From positions 12,294,001 through 12,358,000 of the forward strand of contig CM040103.1 of NCBI GenBank assembly GCA_022496805.1: 64,000 bases of DNA. The letters run 5' to 3'. This document shows positions 20,456 through 32,823 of this stretch, piece after piece. The translations under genes were made by a program, and so were the position numbers. Each line of letters starts with the position of its first letter. Position 1 is the first letter of the stretch. The DNA is from Pohlia nutans (lineage: Eukaryota; Streptophyta; Bryopsida; Bryales; Mniaceae). Under the pieces are notes generated by a model that had not been told where the DNA came from, did not search any database, and saw only the letters and a list, made by a program, of their open reading frames with translations.

Positions 20456-23397
20456 TTAACCCCTCAAAGACCAAGGCTGATTTTTCAAGTTCGGTCACAC
20501 TGTGGAATGAATATTGATCCTCAGTTCTTGAGATTTTTTTGTGATGATTCTACTCTTTATAACAAAGATGGGATAGTAATTGGCGTACATAGGTGATGTA
20601 TAAATCAAAAGATACAATCATGCAAAGGTGGAAAACCTAACTGCGGGCAACTCCAGAAAATTTTCATACAATGAGCTATGCATCTAAATTTTTGCACACA
20701 ATGAGCTAACACCCTCATGCACACAATTGCCAAATTCATTTTACCAAATTTGACCCTAAACTTTACATTTTTTACATTTTCAGAAAGTTTCAAATATGGG
20801 TTGCAAGCTAAAAAAAAGGTGCAACCATTTTTGAAGTTTATATGGCTTACTATTGAAGTGCCCTAAATGGTTGAAAATTAGTAGGTGGTAATAAGTTCAA
20901 GTTGCTTGAAATATCTGTAGTATGTTTTTTTTGTTTTTAGTTGTAGGACTATAGTCTAGTGTGAATAGTGTGTAAAAGTTAGTTAGAAAAGCAATTGTTG
21001 TGTGAATATTATGTTTATAAGTAGTTAGAGCGGTTAATGACCATGGACAGTGTGAAAGACTACGATCAAGACTATGGTTGTTGATACCGTACCTTCCAAG
21101 CAGCTTCGTCTTTAAATAATTCAAAAAAACCTAGAAGAATTTTTTTGGAAATTATAAGTAGATTTTGCCGAATATCATATTTATTGTTTTTTGAAATAGT
21201 CGAAATGTTGAAATATTACCATTTTCACATATTTTATCATTACTTTGAGAGGAAAATGTGAATTGATGGGGAAGAAAGAGCTGATCTTGTAATCAAGTTC
21301 ATTCCAAGTCACTCCCAAATGATATGGGATGAGAACTTGCAAGCTCATGTGAATTCTCACCACACCATATTTTCAGTAGATTTTGATGCACAATTGAGCA
21401 TACCAAATGATCTTATTTTGAAATGTTTTCAACTAAGAAAAGTGAGAAGAACAAGTTGTCTATCACCTCCAAAAAGAATTTTGTGATTTGAAGTTTTTAT
21501 GCATGATTTATGAACAAAATTCAGTAAGGGTGTGAAGAACGTGCATGAGTTGAATGAGAAGAACATGTGTTGTGATCAGACTTTCGAGGCTCAATTGTGC
21601 ATAGTAGACTATCTTATTTTGAGAATTGTTCAACTAATAATAGTTGCATTTTCAAGTAATCTTTCACTTCCAAAAAGAATTTTGTGATTTGATGTATTTT
21701 TTCTCAAGTTATTCACATTCTTGTAAAGGAGTTTAACCGGTGATTAAGAGAACAAGAAGTGAGAATTCTACATATCCCACATTCATTGTTGGCACTAGTG
21801 TCCTGAATTTTGTATAAAGCACAAGACTTTACAACTCTCAATTACTAAGATCTTTCAAGTGAAGTGACCTACACTGTGATGCTAACTTGCAAGGCCCTTT
21901 TGGATGAATGACGAAAACACAATATTATGTTTTTTCAAGAAAATGAATTCAACTAATCTATAAAAATGACAAATGAACATGACTTTTTGAAAAATATTAA
22001 ATATTCGTTTGAAACATGACGAAGCTGCTTGGAAGGTACGGTATCTAAGTTGACCGTGATTGAGAGTGACTTTTCAGTTCTGATTGGGATTTTGAGAGGC
22101 ATTTTGAGGACTATTAGTTGTTGATCTTCTTGTTGTTTTCTTGCCATTAGTTGTGAGAGTTTTTGAACCCTTGACCATAGTCTGCGGTCTCGTAATTGTA
22201 TGAAACTTGTTTTGCTTAAGTAATTCTAAATGTACTCAGTGATTGAGGAATTGTATGAGAAATGCAGTGATTACACAGTTGTATAAAGTCCTTGTGATTA
22301 GGCATTGTGTTGTGATTGTGTAATTCTGTAAGTATAGAGAAGTAACAAACCATAGTCTTGACATGAAGTAGCAATTGGTTTCTCTATGATAGAGTAGTTG
22401 TATGAAGTTGTGAGTGAAATAATAGAGGAAGAGATAATCGATATTGGACCATAGTCTGTGAGATTGAGTGACTATGGAAATTGAGTTGAAGAAAGACTAT
22501 AGTCTGATTGTGAAGATACAGAAATAGTACAGAAGAACTCTGAACTTAATTGAAGGAATGGATGCTGGACTTTAAACTTTGTATATAGTTTGACTATGGA
22601 CATGTAGTGACGTCAATGCAAAGTAATGTAAGACTGTAGTTTTAGAAGACAATGGACCCAATTTATATGTTTAATACACATATAATGACTACAGTCAGTA
22701 CCTGAATGGAGGCTGAGCATGAAGGTTGCGAATACATAAGATATTGATAAGTTTCATTATACCTTTCCATCATTTAGAACAATGTATAAATGGTTAAGAA
22801 GGAACGTGCATACATATAGAATACTGATTACACCATTTGAATTTCTGTTGGAATTATAAAGGAAATTAAAATGAATCAAAGACCATAGTCGTTTTGAGGG
22901 GTTAACAAAAGAGAGGATTTGTAATACTTAGTAGTTGATAGAAAGACTATGGACACGAATTAGATTAATTTAGGGACTATGGATATAAATGAAAGAAGAC
23001 TATGGACCACCCGAAACATATATATTAAAGAGTGTTTTTAGAAAGTTGAGATGATGGTGCATTGGGAGTTTTGCATTAATCATAAAGATAGACTGCAGTT
23101 GGCAAACTTATAGAGAACCATTTCCAAAATGAACTACAATACCTTAACACTCTCTATTAAAATCTGATTCCTATCTAACAAAGTGACCTTAGTTGCACAA
23201 TTGATAGACGATTCTGATCTTCCCTTTTAGAAGAACCCCCACTTCTTTTATTTCCCTGGGTTTTGTCCGAGAGAAATAATCATTCTACGGTTGGATTGGT
23301 CAAAAAGGTCATAGATCAAAAACTATTTTTCTTTTTATGAGAAGGGGTATTTTGGAGTGTTTGAAGAGGAACATAGTTGTGGCCCTTTAGGGATTAA
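20456..23397. mobile_element. TTAA-bounded element (0.57-kb family) split by a 2.4-kb insertion
   Basis: The left part 20456-20913 (TTAACCCCTCAAAGACCAAGG, then TTCAAGTTCGGTCA) and right part 23284-23397 (GGTCAAAAAGGTCATAGATC to CCCTTTAGGGATTAA) together match the uninterrupted copies at 29072-29645 and 46377-46939. The two halves abut at the same point, GAAATATC / CTACNGTTG, so 20914-23283 is a later insertion. Confidence 0.75.
20914..23283. mobile_element. 2.37-kb non-coding insertion with an internal perfect 28-bp inverted repeat
   Basis: Defined by comparison with two intact relatives of the interrupted element. It has no coding sequence. It contains many GACTATAGTC/CCATAGTC-type words and an exact inverted pair at 21083-21110 (starting GATACCGTACCTTCC) and 22018-22045. 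GAAATATC at the left edge and GAAATAATC at the right could be a degraded 8-bp target duplication. Confidence 0.55.
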
Positions 23398-24734
23398 AAA
23401 GGAGAAGGGGGGTGGGAACATATCCACCTCCCTTTAAAATTTTCACTACATTTCTTTTAATTTTAAAAGGAGGGGTAGGAACATATCCACCCCCCTTAAA
23501 ATTTGCATTACATTTTTTTTTAAATGTAATGTACATTCAATTTTGGCATATTATAGGTAAACTATAACTATACTTTTTTCAAACGTTGAATAGAAAGGTT
23601 AGAAGTAGAGCAAAAAAGGAGATTAGATGCGCTTCTTTTTGGTTAACTCAATTGTCTTTATAAGCATGGTTATAAGCATCGGCACTGTCAACTTTCAACA
23701 AGTTAATTATTATGGGGACCTACGAAAATGGAAGGAACCAAAGTTTTGGACACGGCTACTGAAGGGACAACCACCAACTGCGAGTTGTACAACTTGTTGA
23801 AAATTGGATCACGTGAAAAGATGTTCATTTGATCCCGTTTCAAAAGAAGGACTTCTTGAACTACTCGATTATGTTAGGGTAGTTTTGAAAGAACCACAGT
23901 TATTATGGTGGTTTTTTTTGTAAATCTCTCTGTCTACAATTAGGGATATTATCTAATAATATAAAAGCATACAATGAAAGCATAGCTTAATCAAACAAGT
24001 GTTGGTTAAACGTTGGTAACATTGGACCGTTAGATTGGAAGACCAAAATACATTTTAAACCGTATAATGCACTCTTCAAAATGAGATTTAGGAAGGTGCG
24101 TGACTTTAAAAATAAATAGAATTTGGGTTAAATTTTCTAAAATGAAAGTGAAAATGTTCAACAATGATCTATGTCACCACCTCTCCATTGCAATCTTTCA
24201 TGTCAAGATTGGACTCACACATAATTATTATGAATTTTAAAAGTAAGAGTGACTTATTCATGTACAGTTGAGGACAAACATTTCTAGGTTAAACATGAAA
24301 GGAGTCAATACATTGATTAAGATCCAAAAGCATACAATAATGAAACATGAACAAGAGAATACAATCAATAAAAATGAAACAAGATATTAAAAACCTCCAA
24401 ACACAAGAAATATCGCATAGACATGATGGTTCTGCCAAATTTGTAAAGAATTTTCCTTATTAAAAAATATTTTTTACACTTTTTAATAATAATAACTATA
24501 ATAATTTAAAGCAACTAGAATTGACTATGAAATTTTTAAGTTAACCAATTTTTGATATGAAGTACATTTACATATGTGTTATTTGGAATGATTAATTTGA
24601 AGGATTCAAAATATTATTTATTTTGTACTACAATGCCCACAAATGTTGATTTCTGACAATTTTTCTCACGAAACATAAAAAAATGAAAGTTAACTTATTC
24701 AATTAAAAATTTGGAATTGAATTGAATTATTTCA
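23398..24734. other. AT-rich non-coding stretch
   Basis: Contains two successive near-repeats of AGGGGTGG(G)AACATATCCACC with CCCTTNAAAATTTNCA (23403-23445 and 23466-23510), and a segment (23930-24290) resembling 26525-26870. I see no gene. Confidence 0.5.
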
Positions 24735-26115
24735 TGATATATACACTTACAAACAAAACTGAGTATTGATTTGAAACTTTTCCATTCAAACAACCATATC
24801 ATGAGCATCAATGGGCAAAGTCCAAAAGTGAATTTGCAAAAGTTGTAGTGTGCGACATATAACACATTACTACCGAAGTTTGAAGAGAAACTCAATTGTG
24901 ATTTGAAAGAAAATGAATTTCAAAATTAGCCATGTCTAGAACTTGGTTTTGTGCGCTACAAGTTGGAAGTACTTTAAATTTTGTGAATTTTTTCTTATAG
25001 CTTCAATAAAACTTTTTGTGCCTTGGCATGTTGGTATACATCGTTTTAGACTGTTGTACGCAAAAATTGAAGGAAGTTGACATTTATAGAATTTAAAATA
25101 TCGATAATTTGACAAACATGCAAATGATGTTGGTTTTCACGATATTTGAATTTTTTTTTGGATTTGAGAGTTTGGGACTGCATTGGCTATTGTATAGAGA
25201 GCATAGGTTGCAATATGACCATTGTTACATCTTATGACCTTTACATTCGAAATAGTTGTTGAATAGGCAAAGTGTTCAATTTATATATTAGAGTTGTATG
25301 ATGCAGTTTCTTGGTTTGACTTTTTTGTACGAAGTCTAGGGTTCATGATGCACATACTCAATTAACCAATTGAAAAACTTTTTTTTTTGTGTTCAGTATC
25401 ATCAAAATATTGTCAATTTTATGAAAGTCAGTGTAATTTCTGGCAGTTTTGAATTTTTTGATGATATGGAAAATAATATGTTTTTTAATTTTGATTTGTA
25501 GGATTGATTATGTGCGTCATAAACTCTAGTTTTCGTACAAAAATCCTAAACCAAAAAACTACATCGTATAGCTCCAGTATATAAATTGAACGCATTGGCC
25601 TATTCAACAACTATTTCAAATGTAAAGGCATTAAGATGTAACAATGGTCATATTGCAACCTATGCTCTCTATACAATGGCCAATGCAGTCCCAAACTCTC
25701 AAATCCAAAAAAAATTCAAATATCGTGAAAACCAACATCATTTGCATGTTTGTCAAATTATCGATATTTTAAATTCTATAAATGTCAACTTCCTTCAATT
25801 TTTGCGTACAACAGTCTAAAACGATGTATACCAACATGCCAAGGCACAAAAAGTTTTATTGAAGCTATAAGAAAAAATTCACAAAATTTAAAGTACTTCC
25901 AACTTGTAGCGCACAAAACCGAGTTCTAGACATGGCTAATTTTGAAATTCATTTTCTTTCAAATCACAATTGAGTTTCTCTTCAAACTTCGGTAGTAATG
26001 TGTTATATGTCGCACACTACAACTTTTGCAAATTCACTTTTGGACTTTGCCCATTGATGCTCATGATATGGTTGTTTGAATGGAAAAGTTTCAAATCAAT
26101 ACTCAGTTTTGCTCG

Positions 26116-26125
<10 letters not shown>
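24735..26125. repeat. 1.4-kb fold-back palindrome (arms about 0.6 kb)
   Basis: The left arm (about 24735-25360) recurs inverted at about 25500-26125: for example CAACTTGTAGCGCACAAAAC at 25899 mirrors GTTTTGTGCGCTACAAGTTG at 24947, and the same 50-residue random frame (MSFSSNFGSNVLYVAH) can be read on both strands. The loop is about 140 bp. There is no coding function; it is a fold-back or inverted-duplication transposon. Confidence 0.85.

Positions 26126-26176
<51 letters not shown>
26119..26176. repeat. (TA)n microsatellite
   Basis: About 28 TA units adjoining the right end of the palindrome. Confidence 0.95.
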
Positions 26177-26180
<4 letters not shown>

Positions 26181-26876
26181 ACATTAATTAGTCAATGATT
26201 TTAAATGCACAATAATTATACAAACATGTGCAATTATTGTCAACACCACTAATCACAAAGGAATCACTAATAAAATTAACCCATATGAATGTTAAAATAA
26301 AGAAATTTAAATTATAACATATTTAAATTTAAGTTTTAAACCTATACAATTAATAACTTAATCTTCTAACTACATAACCAATTTATACTCAATCTAATGT
26401 ATATTTTGCTTAATACAAGGATTTTTCTAAAACTTTGAATACATTCAAATATTCAATTACATTAATATGGAGCATTCTTTAACCACAATTCTTTTGGTGA
26501 TTTTCTTCCTAAAATTCTTTTTTTTTAAATAGGGATATTTTTAATAGTATTTAGCCATATAAATGCAAGCATAACTTAATTCAACAATTGTTGATTAAAC
26601 CTTAGTAAGATCTGGCTGTTGAATTTGAAGATCATAGTATGTTTTTAAATTACATAATACACACTCAATATTGAGATTGTGGAGGTTGTGACTTCAAAGT
26701 TCAATAGAATTTGGGTAAATTTTCAAAAATGAAAGTGAAAACGTTCAGCACTAACCTATGTCAAGACCTCTCCGTTGCAATCTTTGATGTCAAGAAGAGA
26801 CTCACACGTAATTATTGTGAATTTTATAAGAAAGAGGGACTTATCCATATATGATTTGGGACAAAAATTTATTCGT
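26177..26876. other. AT-rich non-coding
   Basis: No coding signal; partly similar to 23930-24290. Confidence 0.45.
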
Positions 26877-28119
26877 TTAACCCCTCAAGGCCCAAGGGGA
26901 CATATTGTGTCCTCTGACTTGTTCATCAGGTCATTTTTTAAACTCATTTTGTTCAAAAATTACATAAGATATATATAGAAAAAATACATTGCAATGTTAA
27001 TATTGATGTGAGAAATTTTGAAGTACAAATCATATTCTCACTTAGATTTGTCGTACAATGGGGTGACACCGAAATTGTCCCCTTGTGCAAATCCAGGGAA
27101 AGTGCCCACACTGCTGCCAACTTTGACACCCTCCCGAGCGCTGGAGATTTGTTATTTATACATGAAATTTTAGACACAAAATCATTGTTATGTTGACAAC
27201 ATGTGTACCAAATTTCAAAGCTAGAAGATTGATACAAAAAAAGATATTCAAGATTTACTAACAAGGGGTAGTTGTAAGAATGTTTCACAACTGCCAACTT
27301 TGACACCCTCCCAAGGATTGAAGAAATTTTTTTTTTCACATGGAATTTTTGGAGTAGGAACATCTTTATGTCTTTTACACATGTGAAAAAATTCAAGTCC
27401 AAAAGACCCACAAAAAGAATGATATTCCAAATCTATCAACAAATGTAGTTGTGAGAAACAAAGTCGCTTCACAACTACGTTGGTAGATATAGAATAACTA
27501 TTTTTTTGTGTATCTTTTGGCCTTGAAAAATTTCATACATGTGATTAACATCATAAAAATCATGTGACAAAAATTTCATATTGAAATAACAGATTCTCAG
27601 CCCTAGGGAGGTTGTCAAAGTTAGAAGTTGTGAAGCGATTTTGTTTCTCACAACTACACTTGTTGGTAGATTTGGAATATCATTTTTTTTGTGGGTCTTT
27701 TGGACTTGAATTTTTTCACATGTGTAAAAAACATAAAGATATTCCTACTCCAAAAATCCCATGTGAAAAAAAAAATTCTTCAATCCTTGGGAGGGTGTCA
27801 AAGTTGGCAGTTGTGAAACATTTCTTATATCTACCCATTGTTAGTAAATCTTGAATATCTTTTTTTGTATCAATCTTCTAGCTTTGAAATTTGGTACACA
27901 TGTTGTCAACATAACAATGATTTTGTGTCTAAACTTTCATGTATAAATAACAAATTTCCAGCACTCGGGAGGGTGTCAAAGTTGGCAGCAGTGTGGGCAC
28001 TTTCCCTGGAATTGCACAAGGGGACAATTTCGGTGTCACCCCACTGTACAAGAGATAATTGCAGTCAAAGTTCGGTTTCTTCAAATAGTACAGAATCCCC
28101 TTGGGCCTTGAGGGGTTAA
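26877..28119. mobile_element. 1.24-kb TTAA-bounded fold-back element
   Basis: Perfect 24-bp terminal inverted repeats start TTAACCCCTCAAGGCCCAAG (26877) and end inverted at 28119. Inside, long arms (about 27053-27477 and 27626-28045) are near-perfect inverted copies, for example GGGTGACACCGAAATTGTCC and its complement at about 28025. The loop is about 150 bp. A transcript would form a very long hairpin. No protein is encoded. Confidence 0.85.
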
Positions 28120-28585
28120 AAAATGAAATGAGTTGATACATTGATCAAGATTGGAATACATACGCCGATAGAACATGAACAAAACTAAACACAATTCAAA
28201 AAAATAAAACAAGATAACAAACTTCCAAACACAAGAAAATACTGCATAGTACATATGACCCTAAATTCTGGCCTGTAAAGAACATTATGTGTGTTCGGTA
28301 TCATGACCATGAAGCTCAAAAGTGGGAACACTTGAGTCACCTCTTTCATGTCAAATTCTGCATGCATGAAGTTATCGTAACTGCCAACCTTGTGTGGGAA
28401 GTTGCATGTAGCTCATTGTAGTTTTGTACCAAAAAAAACAGAGGGAGGAGTAATGAGTATATATGTAGCTGAACTGTATTTGTTACATTATCTAAGTTTT
28501 AGAATTTTGGTATTCTGTCAATGATAGGCCAGCAAAAACCCCTCAGAAAAAATTAACACTAGCTCACATACTTAGTAAAACTGTA

Positions 28586-28679
28586 TTGTGGGCACCGGGT
28601 TATTGGCATTACGAACGGACACTTTATTCACGCCGGCCTTGAAATAGGGTTGGAGTTTCTATCTATCTATCTACCTATT
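28586..28679 (+). mobile_element. 94-bp LINE tail with target duplication
   Basis: Contains ACGAACGGACACTTTATTCACGC and ends TCTATCTATCTATCTACC. Flanks TAAAACTGTA (28576) and TAAAACTATA (28680) form a 10-bp duplication with one mismatch. Same family as 6594-19384. Confidence 0.75.
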
Positions 28680-28706
28680 TAAAACTATACTTGGATTTGT
28701 CATAAC

Positions 28707-28939
28707 TTAACCCCTAAACGTTTGAACGTGCCGTGGCGACTAGTAGAATACGGTGTATTTTGGTTGTATTTAGAACGGATCCCCACCTTTAATGAGTTTG
28801 GGTGCAGAAGAGAAGTTGAAATTTACATCAATGCGGTTCTAATGAGCTATTAAGATCCCAATTTAGAGTTTCTTGTTGGTAGTAAATCTCAATCATACGA
28901 CAACATATATACCATCCCCATGGGACGCTCAAGGGCTAA
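28707..28939. mobile_element. Short TTAA-ended element (about 233 bp)
   Basis: Left end TTAACCCCTAAACGTTTG; right end GGGACGCTCAAGGGCTAA, inverted with several mismatches. It abuts the next element, which shares the mutated TTAA (CTAA) at 28936. Confidence 0.45.
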
Positions 28940-29744
28940 CCCCTAAGCATTCACTGTGTATTTTCTGTAGTATTTGGAAAATCGGACCTTGGTGCAAATC
29001 ATCTATTTGTGTGAAATGATTTTAGTTTGACACAATTGACAATATTGATCTTGTAGTATAGAATAAGAGTTTTAACCCTTAAAAGACCAAGGCTAATTTT
29101 CCAAGTTCGGTCAGCCCAATGTCGAATGAATATTGCTTCTCAATTTTTGAGATTTTTTGTGGTGATTCTACTCTTTGTAATGAAGATCAAATGGTAATTT
29201 GTGCATGTAGGTGATGCATAGATCAAGAAATACAATCATACAAAGGTGAAAAACCTAATTGCGGGCAACTCTTCAAATTTTCATACAATGAGCTATGCAT
29301 TTGAATTTTTGCACACAATGAGCTAACACTCCCATATACACAACTACCAAATTCATTTTTATCAAATTTGAGACTGAACTTTGCATCTTTGGAATTTTCA
29401 GAACGTTTCAAACTCGGGCAACGAGCCAAAAAAAAAGTGCAACCAACTTTGAAGTTTATAATCTTGCCGTTAAAGAATTTTGAACGGTTGAAAATTTGTA
29501 GGTTGTAATAAGTTCAAGTTAGTTGTAATATCCTACTGTTGAATCAGTCAAAAAGGTTTTAGATCATAAACTATTTGTCTTTTTATGAGAAGGGATACTT
29601 TGGAGTGTTTGGAGAGAAACGTAGTTGTGGTCCTTTAGGGGTTAAAACGGTTTAGAAAACCCAGGTCAAATGAGAAAATGCCATTGTTGCAAATTTTAAT
29701 GATGCACATGGTCATATTGGGCTCTTTAGACGCTTAGGGGTTAA
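28936..29744. mobile_element. TTAA-ended element containing a nested TTAA element
   Basis: Outer ends CTAACCCCTAAGC and (inverted) GCTTAGGGGTTAA flank a unit that is itself interrupted by the element 29072-29645. Confidence 0.6.
29072..29645. mobile_element. TTAA-bounded element, 0.57-kb family, nested copy
   Basis: TTAACCCTTAAAAGACCAAGG to GGTCCTTTAGGGGTTAA. Full-length relatives: 46377-46939 and the split copy 20456-23397; a truncated minus copy lies at about 59110-59430. The interior is conserved between copies (GAGCTATGCAT, TTTTTATGAGAAGGG, TTTGGAGTGTTTG) but non-coding. Confidence 0.8.
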
Positions 29745-29829
29745 AGAATGACTGCCATTATAGGGGCCAGCTACTGGGTTGTGGGTGCGGAATATTTTGC
29801 CCTGTTAACATTGCTCACGTGACAATTTA

Positions 29830-29980
29830 GGGTTAGGGATTTAGTTTAAGATTTTGGGTTTGGGATTTAGGGTGTAGAATTTGGGATATAAAGTTTAGAA
29901 TTGGGGATATGGGGTTTAGAATTTGAGGTTTAGGGTTTAGAATTTGAAATTTAGAGTTTAAAATTTGGAATTTAGGAAAT
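29830..29980. repeat. Degenerate TTTAGGG-type tract
   Basis: About 150 bp of diverged tandem units such as TTTAGGG, TTTAGAATTTG and TTTGGGA. It resembles the plant-type telomere repeat but is too diverged to be a functional telomere. Confidence 0.6.
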
Positions 29981-30040
29981 AAATTTGTTGTCAACATAAA
30001 ATATTTTGAGAATATACTGCATCTACACCTACACCCTGTA

Positions 30041-30320
30041 ATACGCACCCCCAATTCCGCACCATGTACACGTGCACCCCGCAATATGCACCCCCAATTC
30101 CGCATCATGTAGTAGTTGACCCCATTATATAACATATGAAGCTTCCACATTTTGAGCATGCATGAAACAACCACATACAGCCATACTGGTATAAAGATGG
30201 CCAAAGAGTACAGTATATTGCAACAGTGCCGTATGTCTGTAATACCGGTATAAAGGTGGCCATGGAGTAGACTGCATTGCAAAATTGCCCCATGGCGGCA
30301 TGCCATAGGGCCACTGCCAC
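30041..30320. repeat. Two short tandem duplications
   Basis: GCACCCCCAATTCCGCA occurs at 30046 and 30088 (period about 42 bp). A block of about 62 bp beginning ACTGGTATAAAGATGGCC (30184) is repeated at about 30246. Confidence 0.65.
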
Positions 30321-30914
30321 ATAAATTTGTAGTATGTATATGTACCCTCTTGTAAAAGGTGGCTTCCTCATTCTCGTGAGTACAGTAGGTCACAAATAAT
30401 AATTGAAAACAATTGAAAAGTCACAAAATCAATTACTTTTGAAGAATCTACAACCAAAATTTCAAAATTCTATAACTTATATGACATCCAATAAAATGTG
30501 TCTGAGTGCATAGGAATCCTTTGCACAAGATTGACTCATATTTTATTATTATTATTATTAATTATTATTGTTATTAATTAATTAAATAGAAAACACAATC
30601 ATCAGCCAAAATGGTGAAATGAATTTGTGATTTACTGAAGTTTGAGAAAAAAAGTGAAGAGCAATCACGCAATCACTGGTGAATTATACGTTTTATAGGA
30701 ATGAACTAAGAGAATCAACTGCTAATTATAAATTGTCCAATTCATAGCTGAATTTCCAAACCTATGAAAGAAAATTCAAAAAATTCTTATAAAAAGTGAC
30801 ACATGATATTTCTTAATTGTTTGAGGCCTTTTTAAACATACATAACAACCAAGCTTATGACCAAATGATTTCAAATAGAAAAATGACTATTGTTGGCTTT
30901 ATAACAATGTGAAA

Positions 30915-31480
30915 AATAGATAGAAACTCCGGTCCTCCTTTGAGGCCAGCGTGAATAAAGTGTATGTTCCTCTTGACAATGAACTAGTGTTCACTGAACA
31001 AAATGCCATTGGTGCAAGACTACTGATATTCGCCTCTTATGAGAATACACTGATTGTAACCAACGACTAAAAACAAAAGCAACCAAAATCAAGTAGATGA
31101 ATAATTATATGGTTATAAATTGATAATTTTACATCGTAATGATCGCCAAATCATAGGTTCTATGCTTGATTGGTGAAGGGCTTTGTGTTATAATTAGGTA
31201 GTTCTGGTTTGATTCCCATTGGATCCTTTTGAGAAATAATGTGAAATACATGATTCGGTGTTGCTAGTGAGTTATCATAGGCGGGAAAGTTGTACCAACT
31301 AATCAATTGCGTCTCTTGTACATTGAGCTAATCATGAATAAGATAGTGGTCTTTAACTACTAGTTTTTGTTTGTACTTTTCAAATTGGGTCTAATGGTAG
31401 CGGTTGGTTATTTTCTATTAAATTTCTTTTATATAGTATAATTGAACTAGCATAAAAATAACAATGATGTTTATTTCTTC
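30915..31480 (-). mobile_element. 3'-end fragment of the LINE family, minus strand
   Basis: Starts with the complement of the tail (ATAGATAGAAAC, then GGCCAGCGTGAATAAAGTG). It continues through the 3' UTR, with TGAGTTATCATAGGCGGGAAAGTTGTACCAAC matching the complement of 18985-19030, up to the end of ORF2. It is 5'-truncated. Confidence 0.75.
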
Positions 31481-31622
31481 AAATGCATTCTTAATAGAGG
31501 TTTTAGATAGTTTAAATTTTATTTCAAAGTGTTTCATTAAGGGAGCGTGCGTTGTTCCTCTAGCTCTAGCCATGATGACAAAGGTGTAAAAATAACATTG
31601 GCCTTCAATATCATTCCTAAGT

Positions 31623-31777
31623 CACTAGAAGAAATGTAGGATTTTACGACTACAAGTATATAACTCCAAGTATACGACTCAAATAATGCAAAAACTAGTC
31701 CATAATGAATGTTATTTGTCATTATGAACTAATTTGAGTCGTATACTTGTAGTTGTAGTCCCACATTTCTTCTAGTG
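31623..31777. mobile_element. CACTA-type hairpin MITE (155 bp)
   Basis: CACTAGAAGAAATGTAG and its inverted form at the right end, with a nearly complete palindromic interior (TACAAGTATA / GTATACTTGTAG). The 3-bp target duplication AGT (31620-31622, 31778-31780) and the CACTA start identify the superfamily. Confidence 0.85.
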
Positions 31778-31809
31778 AGTCTATCTCAACTTCACAACCA
31801 CTCCTATTG

Positions 31810-32150
31810 TTAACCCTTAAACGACAATTTGGAGACTGGCCGGGCAGCCCGAAATTGGATTACGGCATCTTTTGTACTTGGGCATCATGAATGAACCAAT
31901 CAATGATGAGCTTGCAACCTCCTACAAGGTTATGTGCAACCCCCGGATCTACCTACCACAATCATTTCAAAGCAGAAATCACTCATACAAATTGTGATTT
32001 GAATTGTAAAATTACACTTTGTGAATGCATCGTAGGAAGGTGATTAGAATGATATCAAAAAATAAGTGAAAAGTTGAGTACAGGAAGAGCTACAGAGAAG
32101 ATTCTGTAGAAACCCAGCCCCTGGGGCGGGGGTTGACGTTTAAGGGTTAA
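31810..32150. mobile_element. TTAA-bounded MITE, short family (341 bp)
   Basis: TTAACCCTTAAACGACAA at the left, TTGACGTTTAAGGGTTAA at the right (one mismatch). Relative of 19635-19997. Confidence 0.8.
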
Positions 32151-32317
32151 TTTGGTGTGTGGTAGAATCACAGTCATACCTCACTTTTTGATTCGGCAAT
32201 TGGAGTGCTGAAATGAAATGTTTTGACATTTTGAATTATTTTTTGCCAAACCAAAAAGTGAGGTACAGTGGTCATAGTGACTGACTCATATAAATGTATG
32301 AAAAATCAGTACATCAT

Positions 32318-32525
32318 TTAACCCTTTGACGCGCCTGCGTCCACATAATAGACAACAATCAGATTGCAACCTTTCTCTACACCACATCATGTACAATTTT
32401 TCATCCATCCAAATTTCTCTTAATTCTTGTGCTAGTTGACTATCATTTGTAGTTTTGTACAATATGAATCTTCAAATCAAATAATGGAAACCATACCATC
32501 TTGTAGTGCATGTAATTCCAATTTC

Positions 32526-32597
<72 letters not shown>

Positions 32598-32823
32598 GTG
32601 TGTGTGTGAATTTGAGATTTGAGATTGAATTTCAAGAGTAAACCTTGTAAAATTAATTAAAAAAATATTAATAAAATTACATGATGAATCCAACTGTACG
32701 GATGTGATCTTCACATTGACATTTACAACTTAGCTTTGTACATCAACTCCTTTTTCATTTTTCATCTAACATTTTATAACGAACCTTTGAAAACAGTGTT
32801 GAATTGGGACGTTAAAAGGTTGA
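32318..32823. mobile_element. TTAA-type element, 0.55-kb family, right end decayed
   Basis: TTAACCCTTTGACGCGCC at the left; GGACGTTAAAAGGTTGA at the right (TTAA mutated). Relatives: 45435-45979, 53876-54423 (inverted) and 54894-55447. A (TA)n expansion (32529-32594) has grown inside this copy. Confidence 0.7.

Noticed and set aside
29830..29980. True interstitial telomere array
   Set aside because: Units are too irregular; only scattered TTTAGGG words among TTTAGAATTTG-type variants.
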